Under the pieces are notes generated by a model. It saw only the letters and a list, made by a program, of their open reading frames with translations, had not been told where the DNA came from and did not search any database. Made by a program: the position numbers and the translations under genes. A stretch of DNA of 64,000 bases from Leptolyngbya sp. NIES-3755 (GTDB lineage Bacteria; Cyanobacteriota; Cyanobacteriia; Leptolyngbyales; Leptolyngbyaceae), in contig AP017308.1 in assembly GCA_001548435.1 (NCBI GenBank), forward strand, positions 4,225,030-4,289,029, written 5' to 3'. Shown here piece after piece: positions 17,089 through 26,194 of the stretch (the stretch's first letter is position 1; the number at the start of each line of letters is the position of its first letter).

Positions 17089-17140
17089 CTCGCACCTCAT
17101 ACCTCGTACCCCACACCTCATACCTCGTACCCCGCACCTC
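16911..17140. repeat. Short tandem heptanucleotide repeats (STRR type)
   Basis: Runs of GAGGTGC/GGGGTGC heptamers (16911-16942, 17010-17042) and of the complementary form CCTCGCA/CCTCATA/CCTCGTA (17087-17140) flank the region before the tRNA. The two orientations could pair into a long imperfect hairpin. This type of variable heptamer repeat is characteristic of filamentous cyanobacteria. The same CCCGCAC-type unit is found inside gvpC. Confidence 0.85.
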
Positions 17141-17146
17141 TTTCAA

Positions 17147-17219
17147 TCCAGGGTGCAGGAGTTGAACCCGCCTGAGGCGAATTATGAGTTCGCTGCCTAA
17201 ACCGCTCGGCCAACCCTGG
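17147..17219 (-). tRNA. tRNA with CAU anticodon, probably tRNA-Ile2 (lysidine type)
   Basis: A full cloverleaf can be drawn: acceptor CCAGGGT/ACCCTGG, discriminator A, D stem GCC/GGC, anticodon stem GCGAA/TTCGC with loop CTCATAA (anticodon CAT), five-base variable loop, T stem GCGGG/CCTGC with loop TTCAACT. No CCA is encoded. The body resembles the plastid trnI-CAU more than elongator or initiator tRNA-Met, especially the D arm GGCCGAGCGGTTTAGGC and ACTCATAATT. If so, its C34 is modified to lysidine to read AUA. Elongator tRNA-Met is the alternative. Confidence 0.9.
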
Positions 17220-17347
17220 GACTTAGCCGTATTGTAGCTGAGAATTTTCCTTTTTTCGCTCTGCCCAAAAATCAATTCTGAGGTCTGCTCAAATCGGATT
17301 TTGCAGCATACAATTGCTGATGTAAGTCCCATTTTGCTCGATCGCTC

Positions 17348-18007
17348 ATGAAAATCAATTCCACAGTTGCCCTGACGTTTACGTTGCTCGCTCTTATGCT
17401 CGGAGCAGGCGTATTGACCGGATCATGGGGATTTGCAATGGGGCGACAAGCACTCAAAGGGATCACACAACCCGATTCGCGCCCGACCAAAGGGGGATCT
17501 GCTAAAAGCACCAGTGTGCGCGAAGACATTGTTCTATTAAAAGAAGAGGATGTTCTCAAAACCGTGAAAGAGAGAACGAACTCTGGTGGACGTGAAGCTT
17601 CACCGAGTCCTTCTCCATCGGCAAAACCGGAGCAAAATAAACCCGATGCGGCTCCCACAAGTGCGAAGTTGCCCATGACGACTCAAACGAATGGAGTTGC
17701 AATGGATGTGACCGGAATTCGCAAACAAGGGGAATTTCTGCTGTTAGATGTGGCATTGAAAAACAACAGTGAACAGCCTGTGAAATTTCTCTACAGCTTT
17801 CTAAATGTCACGGATGATAAAGGTCGCTTGATTGTTGCAGATACAACCGGGTTGCCTCCAGAATTACCCTCAAAGAGCGATCGCTTTACGGGAACAATCA
17901 GCATTCCCAGTTCGATGCTCGATGATGCTCAGCGAATCTCACTGCAACTCAGCGATTATCCCGATCAAAAACTCCAACTGAAGATGGCAGACATTCCGAT
18001 CAAATAA
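17348..18007 (+). CDS. Membrane-anchored protein with C-terminal beta domain, unknown
   Basis: A 219-residue protein. Residues 5-28 are a hydrophobic anchor or signal (VALTFTLLALMLGAGVLTGSWGFAMG), followed by a Ser/Pro/Lys-rich linker to about residue 115. The C-terminal domain (about 118-219) has the pattern MDVTGIRKQGEFLLLDVALKNNSEQPVKFLYSFLNVTDDKGRLIVADTTGLP, which looks like a DUF4352-type immunoglobulin-like fold. It probably faces the periplasm. The function is unknown; it lies 45 bases before the CNNM/CBS gene and could be co-transcribed with it. Confidence 0.75.
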   Translation: MKINSTVALTFTLLALMLGAGVLTGSWGFAMGRQALKGITQPDSRPTKGGSAKSTSVREDIVLLKEEDVLKTVKERTNSGGREASPSPSPSAKPEQNKPDAAPTSAKLPMTTQTNGVAMDVTGIRKQGEFLLLDVALKNNSEQPVKFLYSFLNVTDDKGRLIVADTTGLPPELPSKSDRFTGTISIPSSMLDDAQRISLQLSDYPDQKLQLKMADIPIK

Positions 18008-18052
18008 CGTTAAACTCATTTTCTCAGGCGATGTTCCCATTTTAATGGCTCA

Positions 18053-19459
18053 ATGACTGCTCCCATTCCGCTTGTACCAGCGGTTCCGCTTCAGGATCTA
18101 ACTTTTACCGATATCGGACTGCGATTTCTGTCGGTGCTGTTGCTGATTGCCATTAACGCATTCTTTGTAACGGCTGAATTCTCGATCGTATCGGTGCGCC
18201 GCTCTCGGATTAATCAATTGGTCGATGCGGGAGATATTCAAGCCCGAACAGTTCAATCGCTTCAGCAAAGTATCGATCGATTACTTTCGACGACACAGCT
18301 TGGAATTACCTTATCCAGTTTGGCACTCGGCTGGATTGGCGAATCGACAATGGCAACCGTGATTTCGTTCTGGTTTTCTCGATTGCCGTTACCGAATGGA
18401 TTAGTTCAACCGATTTCACATACGGCTTCAACTGCGATCGCGTTTCTAATGATCGCTTACTTACAAATCGTATTAGGTGAACTATGTCCAAAATCATTGG
18501 CACTTTTGTACTCAGAAGAGATTGCACGATTTTTGGGACCGTTTAGTTTAGCGATCGCACGATTTTTCAATCCATTCATCTGGGTATTAAACCAATCGAC
18601 TCGCCTACTGTTGCGCTTAATCGGAGTCCAATACACGGGACAAGGCTGGTATAACCAAGTTACCCCCGAAGAATTGCAGCTAATTATTGCTACTTCATCG
18701 GAATCGAGCGGACTAGAACAAGAAGAACGCGAACTGCTAAGTAATGTATTCGAGTTTGGGGAAGTCTCAGCCGAATCGGTAATGATCCGACGACCGAGCA
18801 TGATCACTTTACCGATCGATGCCACGGTTCGAGATTTGCTCGTGGAAGTTGCCGAAAGTGGTCACTCTCGATTTCCGGTGATCGGTGAATCGATCGATGA
18901 TATTTGTGGCTTAGTTCATTTGAAGGAATTAGCAGAACCGTTAGTCCAAGGCACATTAGAAATGGATAGTCCAATCCAACCTTGGATTCATCCCGCCCGA
19001 TTCGTCCCGGAGTACACGAGTTTAGGCGAATTGCTCACTCTAATGCAGCGCGATCGACAACACATGGTCATGGTCGTGGATGAATTCGGTGGCACAGCAG
19101 GGTTAGTGACGATTCAGGATTTAGTCACGCAAATCATCGGTGATCCGCCTGAATCTGAAAGCGATCAAGACCTCGAAATTCAGAAAGTCGATGACAATAC
19201 GTTCTTAATTCAGGCGCAATTGGATGTCGAAGAAATTAACGATCGCTTAGATCTCCATCTCCCTGTCACCGATGAGTACCAAACCCTCGGCGGTTTCTTG
19301 TTCTATCAATGGCAAAAGATTCCGCAAAAAGGCGAAACCCTGCAATATGCCAACTATGAACTAACAGTCGTTTCCGCAGAAGGACCGAGACTACACGAGA
19401 TCCGGGTGCATCGAATCGAAACCCCAGACATGCTTGATGAACTCTCTAAGAAGGATTAA
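18053..19459 (+). CDS. CNNM/CorC-type transporter with CBS domains (HlyC/CorC family)
   Basis: A 468-residue protein in three parts: an N-terminal CNNM/DUF21 membrane domain (about 20-215, with [22 protein letters not shown] and [18 protein letters not shown]), paired CBS domains (about 235-365, with [20 protein letters not shown] and [21 protein letters not shown]), and a C-terminal CorC_HlyC domain (about 385-460). Older names call it hemolysin. The family is linked to Mg2+/Co2+ efflux or homeostasis, with nucleotide sensing by the CBS pair. It overlaps the end of convergent accB by 14 bases. Confidence 0.92.
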   Translation: MTAPIPLVPAVPLQDLTFTDIGLRFLSVLLLIAINAFFVTAEFSIVSVRRSRINQLVDAGDIQARTVQSLQQSIDRLLSTTQLGITLSSLALGWIGESTMATVISFWFSRLPLPNGLVQPISHTASTAIAFLMIAYLQIVLGELCPKSLALLYSEEIARFLGPFSLAIARFFNPFIWVLNQSTRLLLRLIGVQYTGQGWYNQVTPEELQLIIATSSESSGLEQEERELLSNVFEFGEVSAESVMIRRPSMITLPIDATVRDLLVEVAESGHSRFPVIGESIDDICGLVHLKELAEPLVQGTLEMDSPIQPWIHPARFVPEYTSLGELLTLMQRDRQHMVMVVDEFGGTAGLVTIQDLVTQIIGDPPESESDQDLEIQKVDDNTFLIQAQLDVEEINDRLDLHLPVTDEYQTLGGFLFYQWQKIPQKGETLQYANYELTVVSAEGPRLHEIRVHRIETPDMLDELSKKD

Positions 19460-19913
19460 CCCGCATCAGAGGCTGTCCATATTCCACAGGCTCTCCATTC
19501 TGCACAAGAATTTCAACAATCTCGCCAGAGACTTCCGCCTCGATCTCGTTCATCACCTTCATGGCTTCAATGATGCAAACCACTTGCCCTTTCTGAATCC
19601 GATTGCCCATATCGACAAACGGTGGCTCATCCGGTGAAGGAGAACGATAAAAGGTTCCAACGATCGGAGAAACCACATCGGCTAATTTACGATCGTTAAT
19701 CGGAGCCGCGCTCGGTGTTTCCGGTTTCACAGATTCCGGAGGCGGTGCGATCGTCGGTTGCGAAACGGGAACAGGTGCGACGGGAGCCATTTCTACCCGC
19801 GAACCTCTTCTAACCGTTAATTCAAAATCGTCTGCTTTTAACGTTAATTCCGAAATATCTGTTTGATTTAACGCCGTTAATAACTCACGCAGTTCAGTCA
19901 AATCTAGGGGCAC
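19446..19913 (-). CDS. accB: Biotin carboxyl carrier protein of acetyl-CoA carboxylase
   Basis: A 155-residue protein. The C-terminal biotinyl domain has the canonical [15 protein letters not shown] with the biotinylated Lys, preceded by a Pro/Ala-rich linker and an N-terminal helical segment ([35 protein letters not shown]). The start is GTG at 19913 because GAGGAG lies 9 bases upstream; an apparent longer frame would start inside that ribosome site. It carries CO2 between biotin carboxylase and carboxyltransferase in fatty-acid synthesis. It lies 68 bases downstream of efp on the same strand, the conserved cyanobacterial efp-accB order. Confidence 0.96.
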   Translation of the reverse strand: MPLDLTELRELLTALNQTDISELTLKADDFELTVRRGSRVEMAPVAPVPVSQPTIAPPPESVKPETPSAAPINDRKLADVVSPIVGTFYRSPSPDEPPFVDMGNRIQKGQVVCIIEAMKVMNEIEAEVSGEIVEILVQNGEPVEYGQPLMRVNPS

Positions 19914-19981
19914 AGTTTTTATACTCCTCAAAAATCGGGGTCGAGATCAGAAATGATGAGAAGTTTCTGATCTCAAGCTCA

Positions 19982-20545
19982 TTATTCTTTTTCGCGACCT
20001 AAGTAGGTATCGTTGCGGGTATCAACCTTGATTTTTTCCCCGATCGTGATGAACAACGGAACCATCACTTGTGCGCCCGTTTCTACGATCGCGGGTTTCG
20101 TTCCACCCGTTGCCGTATCGCCCTTCACACCCGGATCAGTCTGGGTCACTTCGAGAACCACCGAGTTAGGCAATTCCACTTCCAGCACTTGCTCATTCCA
20201 GCGCACGACGTTCACTTCCATGCCTTCTTTGAGGTACTTCACGCGATCGCCAATTTGTGCCGCACTCAAGCGACCTTCATCATACGTTTCCATATCCATA
20301 AACACGAACTCATCCCCCTCTTTATAGGTATGTTGCATCGTGCTTTTTTCGAGCGTGGCTTGGGGGACAGTCTCCCCTGCCCGGAACGTCCGCTCAACGA
20401 CGTTACCATTTTGAGCATTTTTCAGCTTGGTACGAACAAACGCAGAACCCTTACCAGGCTTAACGTGCAAGAACTCGACCACACGCCAGACTGAGCCATC
20501 AAGCTCAATACTGACACCGGGACGAAAATCGTTACTGGAAATCAT
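19982..20545 (-). CDS. efp: Translation elongation factor P
   Basis: A 187-residue EF-P of normal length, starting at the family-typical [17 protein letters not shown] (20545). The N-terminal KOW-like domain carries the loop [17 protein letters not shown], where the tip residue is modified in many bacteria. The C-terminal OB domains include [18 protein letters not shown] and [19 protein letters not shown] relieves ribosome stalling at polyproline stretches. First gene of the efp-accB pair and divergent from the CYP38-type gene, with 125 bases between for both promoters. Confidence 0.96.
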   Translation of the reverse strand: MISSNDFRPGVSIELDGSVWRVVEFLHVKPGKGSAFVRTKLKNAQNGNVVERTFRAGETVPQATLEKSTMQHTYKEGDEFVFMDMETYDEGRLSAAQIGDRVKYLKEGMEVNVVRWNEQVLEVELPNSVVLEVTQTDPGVKGDTATGGTKPAIVETGAQVMVPLFITIGEKIKVDTRNDTYLGREKE

Positions 20546-20670
20546 GACTTTAACTACTTGATTGGGGAGAACATTCGGCACTTCATTTTACCGTTGCATG
20601 ACCGCTTTTTATCGTGTCGCGACGTGGGACAATCAAAGCGGGCTGACTGAATCTCTAGGTTTTAAGCTGT

Positions 20671-21762
20671 ATGTCTTTTTGTAATGTTTCCTTCAAACGC
20701 TCTGTCCTGGGGCTGGTCTGTGTGATTGTCTTACTGATTGGGTTCGCGTCTCCTGTGTATGCGCTCCCCCAAGGCAATGCGATCAAAGATCCAAAAGCGC
20801 TGCTGCGATATGCGTTACCGATCGACAATCCTGAAATTCGCCAAGTGCAATCGAGCATCGAAGATATTTCGGCTCAACTCCGAGCGAATCGTCGCTGGGG
20901 TGCGGTCACTTCGGATGTGAAGAGAGCCGATCGCATTTTATTAACAAAAAGCGACAAGATCTTGGCGAGTGTGGTGGACGATCGTAAATCTGAAGCTGAA
21001 CAGTTAATCGAACAGTTGAAAACTGGAATCGCAGAGTTGACCGAGGTTGCGGAAGCAAAAGATAAAGTGAAAACGCTCGAAAAACGGGCGGAACTGCTTG
21101 ATAAAGTGGGCACGATCGAGGAAGCAATGGTCACGGGATTTCCGTATGAAGTGCCCGCCGAGTATAGCAATCTTCCTCAGTTGAAAGGACGCGCTACGAT
21201 CGCTGCTAAAACTTCAAAAGGCGATTTAACGATCGTGGTCGATGGCTTTAGCGCTCCTGTGACTGCTGGTAACTTCGTCGATCTCGTTCAACGCGGCTTT
21301 TACAACGGTTTACCCTTTACTCGCGCTGAAGATTCCTACGTACTACAAATCGGTGATCCACCTGGAAAAGAAGTCGGATTCATCGATCCCAAAACGAACA
21401 AATACCGAGCTATTCCGCTTGAAGTTCTAGTCAAAGGCGACAAAGTTCCGACTTATGGAATCACGTTAGAAGATGCCGGACGCTATCTCGAAGAGCCTGT
21501 GTTGCCCTTCTCGTCCTATGGTGCATTAGCCTTAGCCCGTCCTGACTTTGATGCAAACGGGGGATCGTCTCAGTTCTTCTTCTTCCTGTTTGAGCCAGAG
21601 TTAACGCCTGCGGGTGCAAATCTGCTCGACGGTCGCTATTCGATCTTTGGATTTGTGACTGAAGGCGCAGACGTGTTGGGACAACTTAAAGCGGGAGATA
21701 CGATCGAGTCGATGAAAGTCGTAGACGGTTTAGAAAACTTAGTCGAACCGAAAGACGCTTAA
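20671..21762 (+). CDS. CYP38/TLP40-type cyclophilin of the thylakoid lumen
   Basis: A 363-residue protein. Signal peptide: hydrophobic core LGLVCVIVLLIGFASPVYA, cleavage after about residue 31. Residues 35-160 are a helical bundle of the PsbQ-like kind that precedes the cyclophilin domain in plant CYP38. The C-terminal cyclophilin-type domain (about 175-355) has VTAGNFVDLVQRGFYNGLPFTR and GGSSQFFFFLFEPELTPAGANLLDGRYSIFGFV. Several catalytic residues of active cyclophilins appear replaced, as in CYP38. CYP38 assists photosystem II assembly, especially CP47 and D1 folding (established in plants). Divergent from efp. Confidence 0.92.
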   Translation: MSFCNVSFKRSVLGLVCVIVLLIGFASPVYALPQGNAIKDPKALLRYALPIDNPEIRQVQSSIEDISAQLRANRRWGAVTSDVKRADRILLTKSDKILASVVDDRKSEAEQLIEQLKTGIAELTEVAEAKDKVKTLEKRAELLDKVGTIEEAMVTGFPYEVPAEYSNLPQLKGRATIAAKTSKGDLTIVVDGFSAPVTAGNFVDLVQRGFYNGLPFTRAEDSYVLQIGDPPGKEVGFIDPKTNKYRAIPLEVLVKGDKVPTYGITLEDAGRYLEEPVLPFSSYGALALARPDFDANGGSSQFFFFLFEPELTPAGANLLDGRYSIFGFVTEGADVLGQLKAGDTIESMKVVDGLENLVEPKDA

Positions 21763-21802
21763 TTGAAATGAGTGCTGTCAAGCTTAAAATTTGGCAGCAC
21801 CT

Positions 21803-22423
21803 TCAAAGAGATGAAGTGATTTGCTTGAGAATTTCCAAAACTTGATACAAATCATTCCCATTATTCAAGAGCGAAAACGTTTTAGAGAATCCGTATATCG
21901 GCATTGCTTGATGAAGCAATTTCACAAATAAGAATTCGCCACCGTTCGTCATCAAAGCGTATGCAGGCTTCTCTGGTTGAGGTGTTGCGAGTAAATAAGA
22001 AAGTGCTTGTGGAATTGCTGCTTGAACAGAGAAACGAGTTCGCTTAGATTCGACCACTAAAATCCAAAGCTGATTTCGCACAATCAAAGTGTCAATCCGT
22101 CCAGTCAAAGTGACACCATTCTCTATTTCTTGAATTTCGATGCTCACTTCAGAATCGATCGTAAACGGGAATCGATAGAATCCTGCATGATCCAACAGCG
22201 GCGAAACAACAACCATTTTGACTGTTTCTTCGTTCAGTCCTTGCACTTCTAACTGACTGAGATAGTTCTGTTGAACGCGATCGAGAATTCTTTTTTCAGC
22301 TTCTGTAATCTTTAAATTCGAGGCGAAATCTGCATCAAAGAAATTCGGATCAGTCGATCGCATAATGCCAAATCGATCGCGCAGTTGTGCAAGCGTGACT
22401 TCAGTGGCAGTTAGGGTTGTCAT
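21803..22423 (-). CDS. HsdR-N-like PD-(D/E)XK nuclease-fold protein, stand-alone
   Basis: About 206 residues from the ATG at 22423 (MTTLTATEV). The domain resembles the N-terminal nuclease domain of type I restriction HsdR subunits: an initial helical region, SPLLDHAGFYRF, then D111 in GRIDTLI and E125-x-K127 in LVVESKR, the PD-(D/E)XK triad. QAAIPQALSYLLAT follows as in HsdR. No helicase or methylase genes are adjacent. Such solitary proteins are widespread in cyanobacteria with no proven role. All catalytic residues appear present, so it may be an active nuclease or a DNA-binding relic. Confidence 0.8.
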   Translation of the reverse strand: MTTLTATEVTLAQLRDRFGIMRSTDPNFFDADFASNLKITEAEKRILDRVQQNYLSQLEVQGLNEETVKMVVVSPLLDHAGFYRFPFTIDSEVSIEIQEIENGVTLTGRIDTLIVRNQLWILVVESKRTRFSVQAAIPQALSYLLATPQPEKPAYALMTNGGEFLFVKLLHQAMPIYGFSKTFSLLNNGNDLYQVLEILKQITSSL

Positions 22424-22557
22424 AGATTCAAGCGGTTTTGGGTTGATCCTAGCATTTAGCAGTTTCAAGGCGATCGTAAAAACAGCGCTCTAATCAAATT
22501 CAACAATCTACGATCGGAAGTAGACTGAATAAACTGGCCACCCTTATCGAAGGACTT

Positions 22558-22896
22558 ATGGACACTCTTTCAATCCTTTTAGAACGCGAAACTAACGGTT
22601 TTCGTGCCAGTGTGTTAGGACTTCCAGACTGTCAAGCGAGTGGCAGCACTCGTGAAGAAGCATTAGCCAAGGTGCAGGCAGTTCTCAACGATCGCTTGCA
22701 ATCGGCTGAAATCATCACCATTCCCCATCATTCTTCTTCCTTAGCAAATCTCACTGGAATTTTCAAAGACGATCCTCAATGGGATGAATTTCAAGCCGCG
22801 ATCGCGTCCTATCGTGAAATCACAGATGCCGAACTCGCAGCAGAGTACGATCGCGAAGCAGATCGAGCGACGAATCAGGAAAACTCAGCGGCATGA
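22558..22896 (+). CDS. Antitoxin of a PIN-type toxin-antitoxin pair, HicB-like N-terminus
   Basis: A 112-residue acidic protein. Residues 1-50 (SILLERETNGFRASVLGLPDCQASGSTREEALAKVQAVLNDRL) have the pattern of HicB-like ferredoxin-fold domains. The tail (FKDDPQWDEFQAAIASYREITDAELAAEYDRE) is typical of antitoxin segments that wrap around a toxin. The stop overlaps the start of the PIN gene as ATGA, the normal coupled layout. It probably neutralises the PIN toxin and represses the pair. It has an AAGGA-type ribosome site. Confidence 0.8.
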   Translation: MDTLSILLERETNGFRASVLGLPDCQASGSTREEALAKVQAVLNDRLQSAEIITIPHHSSSLANLTGIFKDDPQWDEFQAAIASYREITDAELAAEYDREADRATNQENSAA

Positions 22897-23312
22897 CGCT
22901 CTGGATATTAGATACCGATCATCTCTCCCTTTGGCAACGTGCCCATCCTCAAGTGAGTCAGCAAATTGCTCAGCGGGACATCAGCACGATCGCCATTACG
23001 ATCATCACAGCAGAAGAACAACTCCGAGGACGTTTAGATGTCATTCGACAGACAGAAGGAGAAAAGCGCGTCCTTGCTTATCTCAGATTTCGCGAAACCT
23101 TACTGTTTCTTAGACAAATTCCAACGCTACTAAATTTCAGCACAGAAGCAGAGCAGTATCATACTGAGCTAAAGCGACAAAAAATTCGGATTGGTTCTCA
23201 AGATCTTCGCATTGCTGCAATTGTAATGTCCGCTAAAGCAACGATTGTGACTCGCAATCGCCGCGATTTTGAGAAAGTACCAGGACTCGTGATCGAAGAT
23301 TGGACAATCTGA
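22893..23312 (+). CDS. vapC-like: VapC-family PIN-domain toxin
   Basis: A 139-residue PIN-domain ribonuclease. The N-terminal LDTDHLSLWQ carries the first acidic residues (D7, D9). TIITAEEQLRGR has the central Glu. The C-terminal QDLRIAAIVMSAKATIVTRNRRDFEKVPGL supplies the remaining acidic site and the TRNxxDF motif. The family cleaves tRNA or rRNA when freed from its antitoxin. Start ATG overlaps the antitoxin stop by 4 bases. The length and motifs are complete, so the toxin looks functional. Confidence 0.9.
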   Translation: MTLWILDTDHLSLWQRAHPQVSQQIAQRDISTIAITIITAEEQLRGRLDVIRQTEGEKRVLAYLRFRETLLFLRQIPTLLNFSTEAEQYHTELKRQKIRIGSQDLRIAAIVMSAKATIVTRNRRDFEKVPGLVIEDWTI

Positions 23313-23457
23313 GACAGAAGCTCTGAAGCGTCATCAAGCTCGATCGATAAACGGCTGAAATCGAGCATTAATCGTAAAAACATCGATCGCTCAATCCATT
23401 TTCAGATACGGAGGCTTTATATTTTAGAAAGCTGAGAAGAAAACCAATCAAGGTATC

Positions 23458-25266
23458 ATGCGCGACGTTTTTATCTCTTACTCCCGGAAGGATAAGCCGT
23501 TTGTTGAAAGGTTACATCAAGCACTTGAAGCGCAGAATCGCGATACCTGGGTTGACTGGGATGATATTCCACTTACCGCAGAATGGTGGCAAGAAATCCA
23601 GCGTGGGATTGAGGCGGCAAATACGTTTGTGTTTGTGATTAGCCCGGATTCTCTGGCTTCTCAGGTGTGTGGTCGAGAGATTGATCACGCAACTCAACAC
23701 AATAAGCGACTGATTCCGATCGTGTATCGGGCGATCGATGGACTTGCGGTTCATCCTGCACTACAGCCGATGCAGTGGATTTTCTTTCAAGATCCGGAGC
23801 GGTTTGAGTCACAATTGCAGCGATTACTCACGGAGATGGATCGGGATTTGGACTATGTGCGATCGCATACTCGCTATCAACTGCGGGCGATCGAGTGGCA
23901 GAACCAAAAGCGGAATGAGAGCTTTGGGCTAAAGGGCGACGAGTTGCGATCGGCGGAGGCATGGTTGAGTCAAGGAGAGATCAAAGAGCCAAAGCCGACG
24001 GAGTTGCAGCAGAACTATATCCGGGCGAGTCGATCGACGGAGGATGCGAATGAGGGAGCGCGACAGATTCTGGAACGGGCGGTTACGAAAGCAAAGCGGG
24101 TCAGTTTGTTGAGCTTGCTGGGAATTGCGATCGCTCTGGGAGTGGCTGCGATCACGGTTCCTGCTTCGATTCAGGCACAAAAGCGAGCAGAACAAGCAAA
24201 TCAGGATTTGGTTAAGACTCAGGAAAAAGAGCGGGCAGCTACTGAGAGAGCGCAGCTAGCGCAAACGCAATTTGAGCAGGCACAGAAGCAGAAGAAAGCA
24301 GCAGCAGAACAGGCAAAACAAGCGGTGGAAAAAGGACGCATTGCCCAGCAACAATTCACTCAGGCACAGCAGCAAGCAAGAATCGCAGCACAACAGTTAG
24401 CACAAGTGAATCAGGACAAGCAAGCTGCAAAAACTGCGTTTATGAACTTACAACAAGAGAAAGCAGGCATCACTGCTACCATTAACGACGTAATCGGTAG
24501 CAGTGATGCAATCGTTAATGGCTACTTAGTGGATACGCTCCAAAATAGCAATGAGGCGATTACTTTCTTTACTAATTTTCTTAAGCTTGCTCCTAGCTAT
24601 GCACCTGCTTTCTGGGGACGCGGCGTTGCTTACCATAAAAAGGGAGATGAAGTTGCGAAAAAAGGAGACAAGGTCACGGCAGAATATTACTATGAAAAAT
24701 CAGTCGCTGACTATAATAGGGCGGTTGAATACAGTTCTCAGGGAAATCGAGAGAACTATTGGTCTATTGCTCATCGTGGCGTTTCATATCGCAAATTAAG
24801 AAAATTTCAAAATGCGATAGATGACTTCACGCTAGTTTCCCATCGAAGGAGTACTGATACATGGGTTGTTATATGGGTTCTTATCCAGCGTGCAGAAACT
24901 TATGCAGAAATAGAAGATTATGAGAATGCTATAGCTGACTGTCAGAGGATAATTAAAAAGAAATATAGCGATGATATAACTGCTAATGCCTACATTAGAA
25001 AAGGTGATTTTCAGATAGCTTGGAGTAGTAAATCTTCAGACAAAGCCACTCAAGATCAAAATCTCAGCGATGCAATTGCTGATTATCATAAGGCGATAGA
25101 TCTTAAACCTGCTAATGTGAGGGCACTGTCTCTTCTTGGCTATGCTTACAATCTACAAGGCAATAAGAAACTTGCTCTAGAGTATCTTAGTCGTGCAGCT
25201 CAATTAGACCCCCAATTGAAATGGGCAACTGAATTACATGACAAGATTCAGCAAGAGCTGAAATGA
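23458..25266 (+). CDS. TIR domain - coiled coil - TPR protein
   Basis: A 602-residue protein. The N-terminal TIR domain (about 1-130) opens RDVFISYSRKDKPFVERL. E74 in VCGREIDHA lies where NAD-cleaving TIR domains have their catalytic Glu, so NADase activity is possible (inference). A linker (130-210) contains the AIEW and EPKPTELQQNYI pattern found in other cyanobacterial TIR proteins. It is followed by one hydrophobic segment (about 213-236), a long Gln/Ala coiled coil (about 237-345) and TPR-like repeats (355-600). The TPR half is AT-richer than the first. Such proteins may act in signalling or phage defence; no partner is evident beside the nearby toxin-antitoxin genes. Confidence 0.87.
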   Translation: MRDVFISYSRKDKPFVERLHQALEAQNRDTWVDWDDIPLTAEWWQEIQRGIEAANTFVFVISPDSLASQVCGREIDHATQHNKRLIPIVYRAIDGLAVHPALQPMQWIFFQDPERFESQLQRLLTEMDRDLDYVRSHTRYQLRAIEWQNQKRNESFGLKGDELRSAEAWLSQGEIKEPKPTELQQNYIRASRSTEDANEGARQILERAVTKAKRVSLLSLLGIAIALGVAAITVPASIQAQKRAEQANQDLVKTQEKERAATERAQLAQTQFEQAQKQKKAAAEQAKQAVEKGRIAQQQFTQAQQQARIAAQQLAQVNQDKQAAKTAFMNLQQEKAGITATINDVIGSSDAIVNGYLVDTLQNSNEAITFFTNFLKLAPSYAPAFWGRGVAYHKKGDEVAKKGDKVTAEYYYEKSVADYNRAVEYSSQGNRENYWSIAHRGVSYRKLRKFQNAIDDFTLVSHRRSTDTWVVIWVLIQRAETYAEIEDYENAIADCQRIIKKKYSDDITANAYIRKGDFQIAWSSKSSDKATQDQNLSDAIADYHKAIDLKPANVRALSLLGYAYNLQGNKKLALEYLSRAAQLDPQLKWATELHDKIQQELK

Positions 25267-25407
25267 CGTAGGGGTGTTGAGGTGGATGCTAGAAGGGTAG
25301 GAAGACCGAGAGTTTTGATGCGGATGAGATCGCCCTATATTAATTTCATCACTCAAACTACGATCGCTTGGTAAGATTGAACCAGCCCTAGTGGAGATTG
25401 ACACCCG

Positions 25408-25602
25408 ATGATTCAATCCAAATCACAGCCGACACTTGACGAGATTAGAGCCATGATCGCTCAAATCCCTCCTCAAGATCTTATTACTCTGTTTGAGGAA
25501 ATTGAAGAACGCTTACAGACAACAGAGATCATGCGCTTAGCAGAAACAGGGTTCCAAGAATGGGATGATCCAGAAGAAGACATTTACAATGCCGAAACCT
25601 AA
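25408..25602 (+). CDS. Antitoxin partner of a MazF/PemK toxin
   Basis: A 64-residue acidic helical protein (TLDEIRAMIAQIPPQDLITLFEEIEERLQTTEIMRLAETGFQEWDDPEEDIYN). It overlaps the MazF-type gene by 14 bases. Small proteins of this kind, with a helical start and an acidic tail ending in WDDPEEDIYN, are regular partners of cyanobacterial PemK/MazF toxins. The antitoxin role is inferred from position and composition. No classical DNA-binding MazE motif is visible. Confidence 0.7.
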   Translation: MIQSKSQPTLDEIRAMIAQIPPQDLITLFEEIEERLQTTEIMRLAETGFQEWDDPEEDIYNAET

Positions 25603-25939
25603 AATCGGAGAAATTTGGTTAGTCAATTTCCCATTTACCGATCTCACTGCCACAAAACTCAGACCTGCATTCGTTGTCGCACCCTATCACCAAGATGTCA
25701 TTATTTTGGGGATTTTCTCTAAGATTCCATCTGGAACAATCGCGGATAGGTGGGTCTTAATTGAAGACAATTATGCTCAGTTTCAACAAACTGGACTCAA
25801 AAAATCCTCAGTTTTGAGAACAGAAAAGATTGCTACAGTTCATGAGTCAATCTTCCATAAGAAGTTAGGAACCTTACCGCCTGATTTGGCTCAGCAGGTC
25901 GAAATCACACTCAAAAAGACATTGAAATTATCTGAGTAG
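25589..25939 (+). CDS. MazF/PemK-family toxin
   Basis: A 116-residue protein starting MPKPKIGEIWLVNFPFTDLTATKLRPAFVV, the standard MazF/PemK opening (GEIWLVNFPFTD, KxRPAxV). Later TDxT-like and RTEKIATV segments fit the family. The ATG at 25589 is chosen over an upstream in-frame start because it gives the canonical N-terminus and overlaps the antitoxin by only 14 bases. An mRNA-cleaving toxin by family; full length. Confidence 0.88.
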   Translation: MPKPKIGEIWLVNFPFTDLTATKLRPAFVVAPYHQDVIILGIFSKIPSGTIADRWVLIEDNYAQFQQTGLKKSSVLRTEKIATVHESIFHKKLGTLPPDLAQQVEITLKKTLKLSE

Positions 25940-26194
25940 TTGGCAGAATACAATCACGCTGAAGACATTCCAGAAACGCTCTATAGTCTAGTCACACTTG
26001 CCCAAGTCTTTGATACGGTTAGTTACTATCTTGACTACACTTCAGAGATCGATCAATGGATTGCATGGTATGAAGCTCGTCCTCACCTGAATGTACCTGC
26101 AACCCTTCGACTTAGCCCACTCTGGGACAATGTGGTTGAAAATATCGCAGCAGAACGCCAAGCGATCGAGACTGAGTTGATAGAGGATGTATAG
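25940..26194 (+). pseudogene. Antitoxin-like fragment upstream of a broken PIN gene
   Basis: An 84-codon open frame without an ATG; TTG at 25940 is the first possible start, directly after the stop of the MazF-type gene in the same frame. The pattern SLVTLAQVFDTVSYYLDYTSEID resembles the C-terminal helix region of DUF433-type antitoxins. The tail LSPLWDNVVENIAAERQAIE resembles VapB-like partners. It ends one base before the GTG of the decayed PIN reading frame. Probably the remaining 3' part of an antitoxin gene; the 5' part was replaced by the MazF-type module. Confidence 0.5.

Noticed and set aside
16911..17140. Possible CRISPR array in the repeat block
   Set aside because: Units are only seven bases, without spacers of constant length, and no cas genes are in the window.
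20013..20494. Plus-strand frames of 104 and 141 codons within efp
   Set aside because: Antisense to EF-P with no family features.
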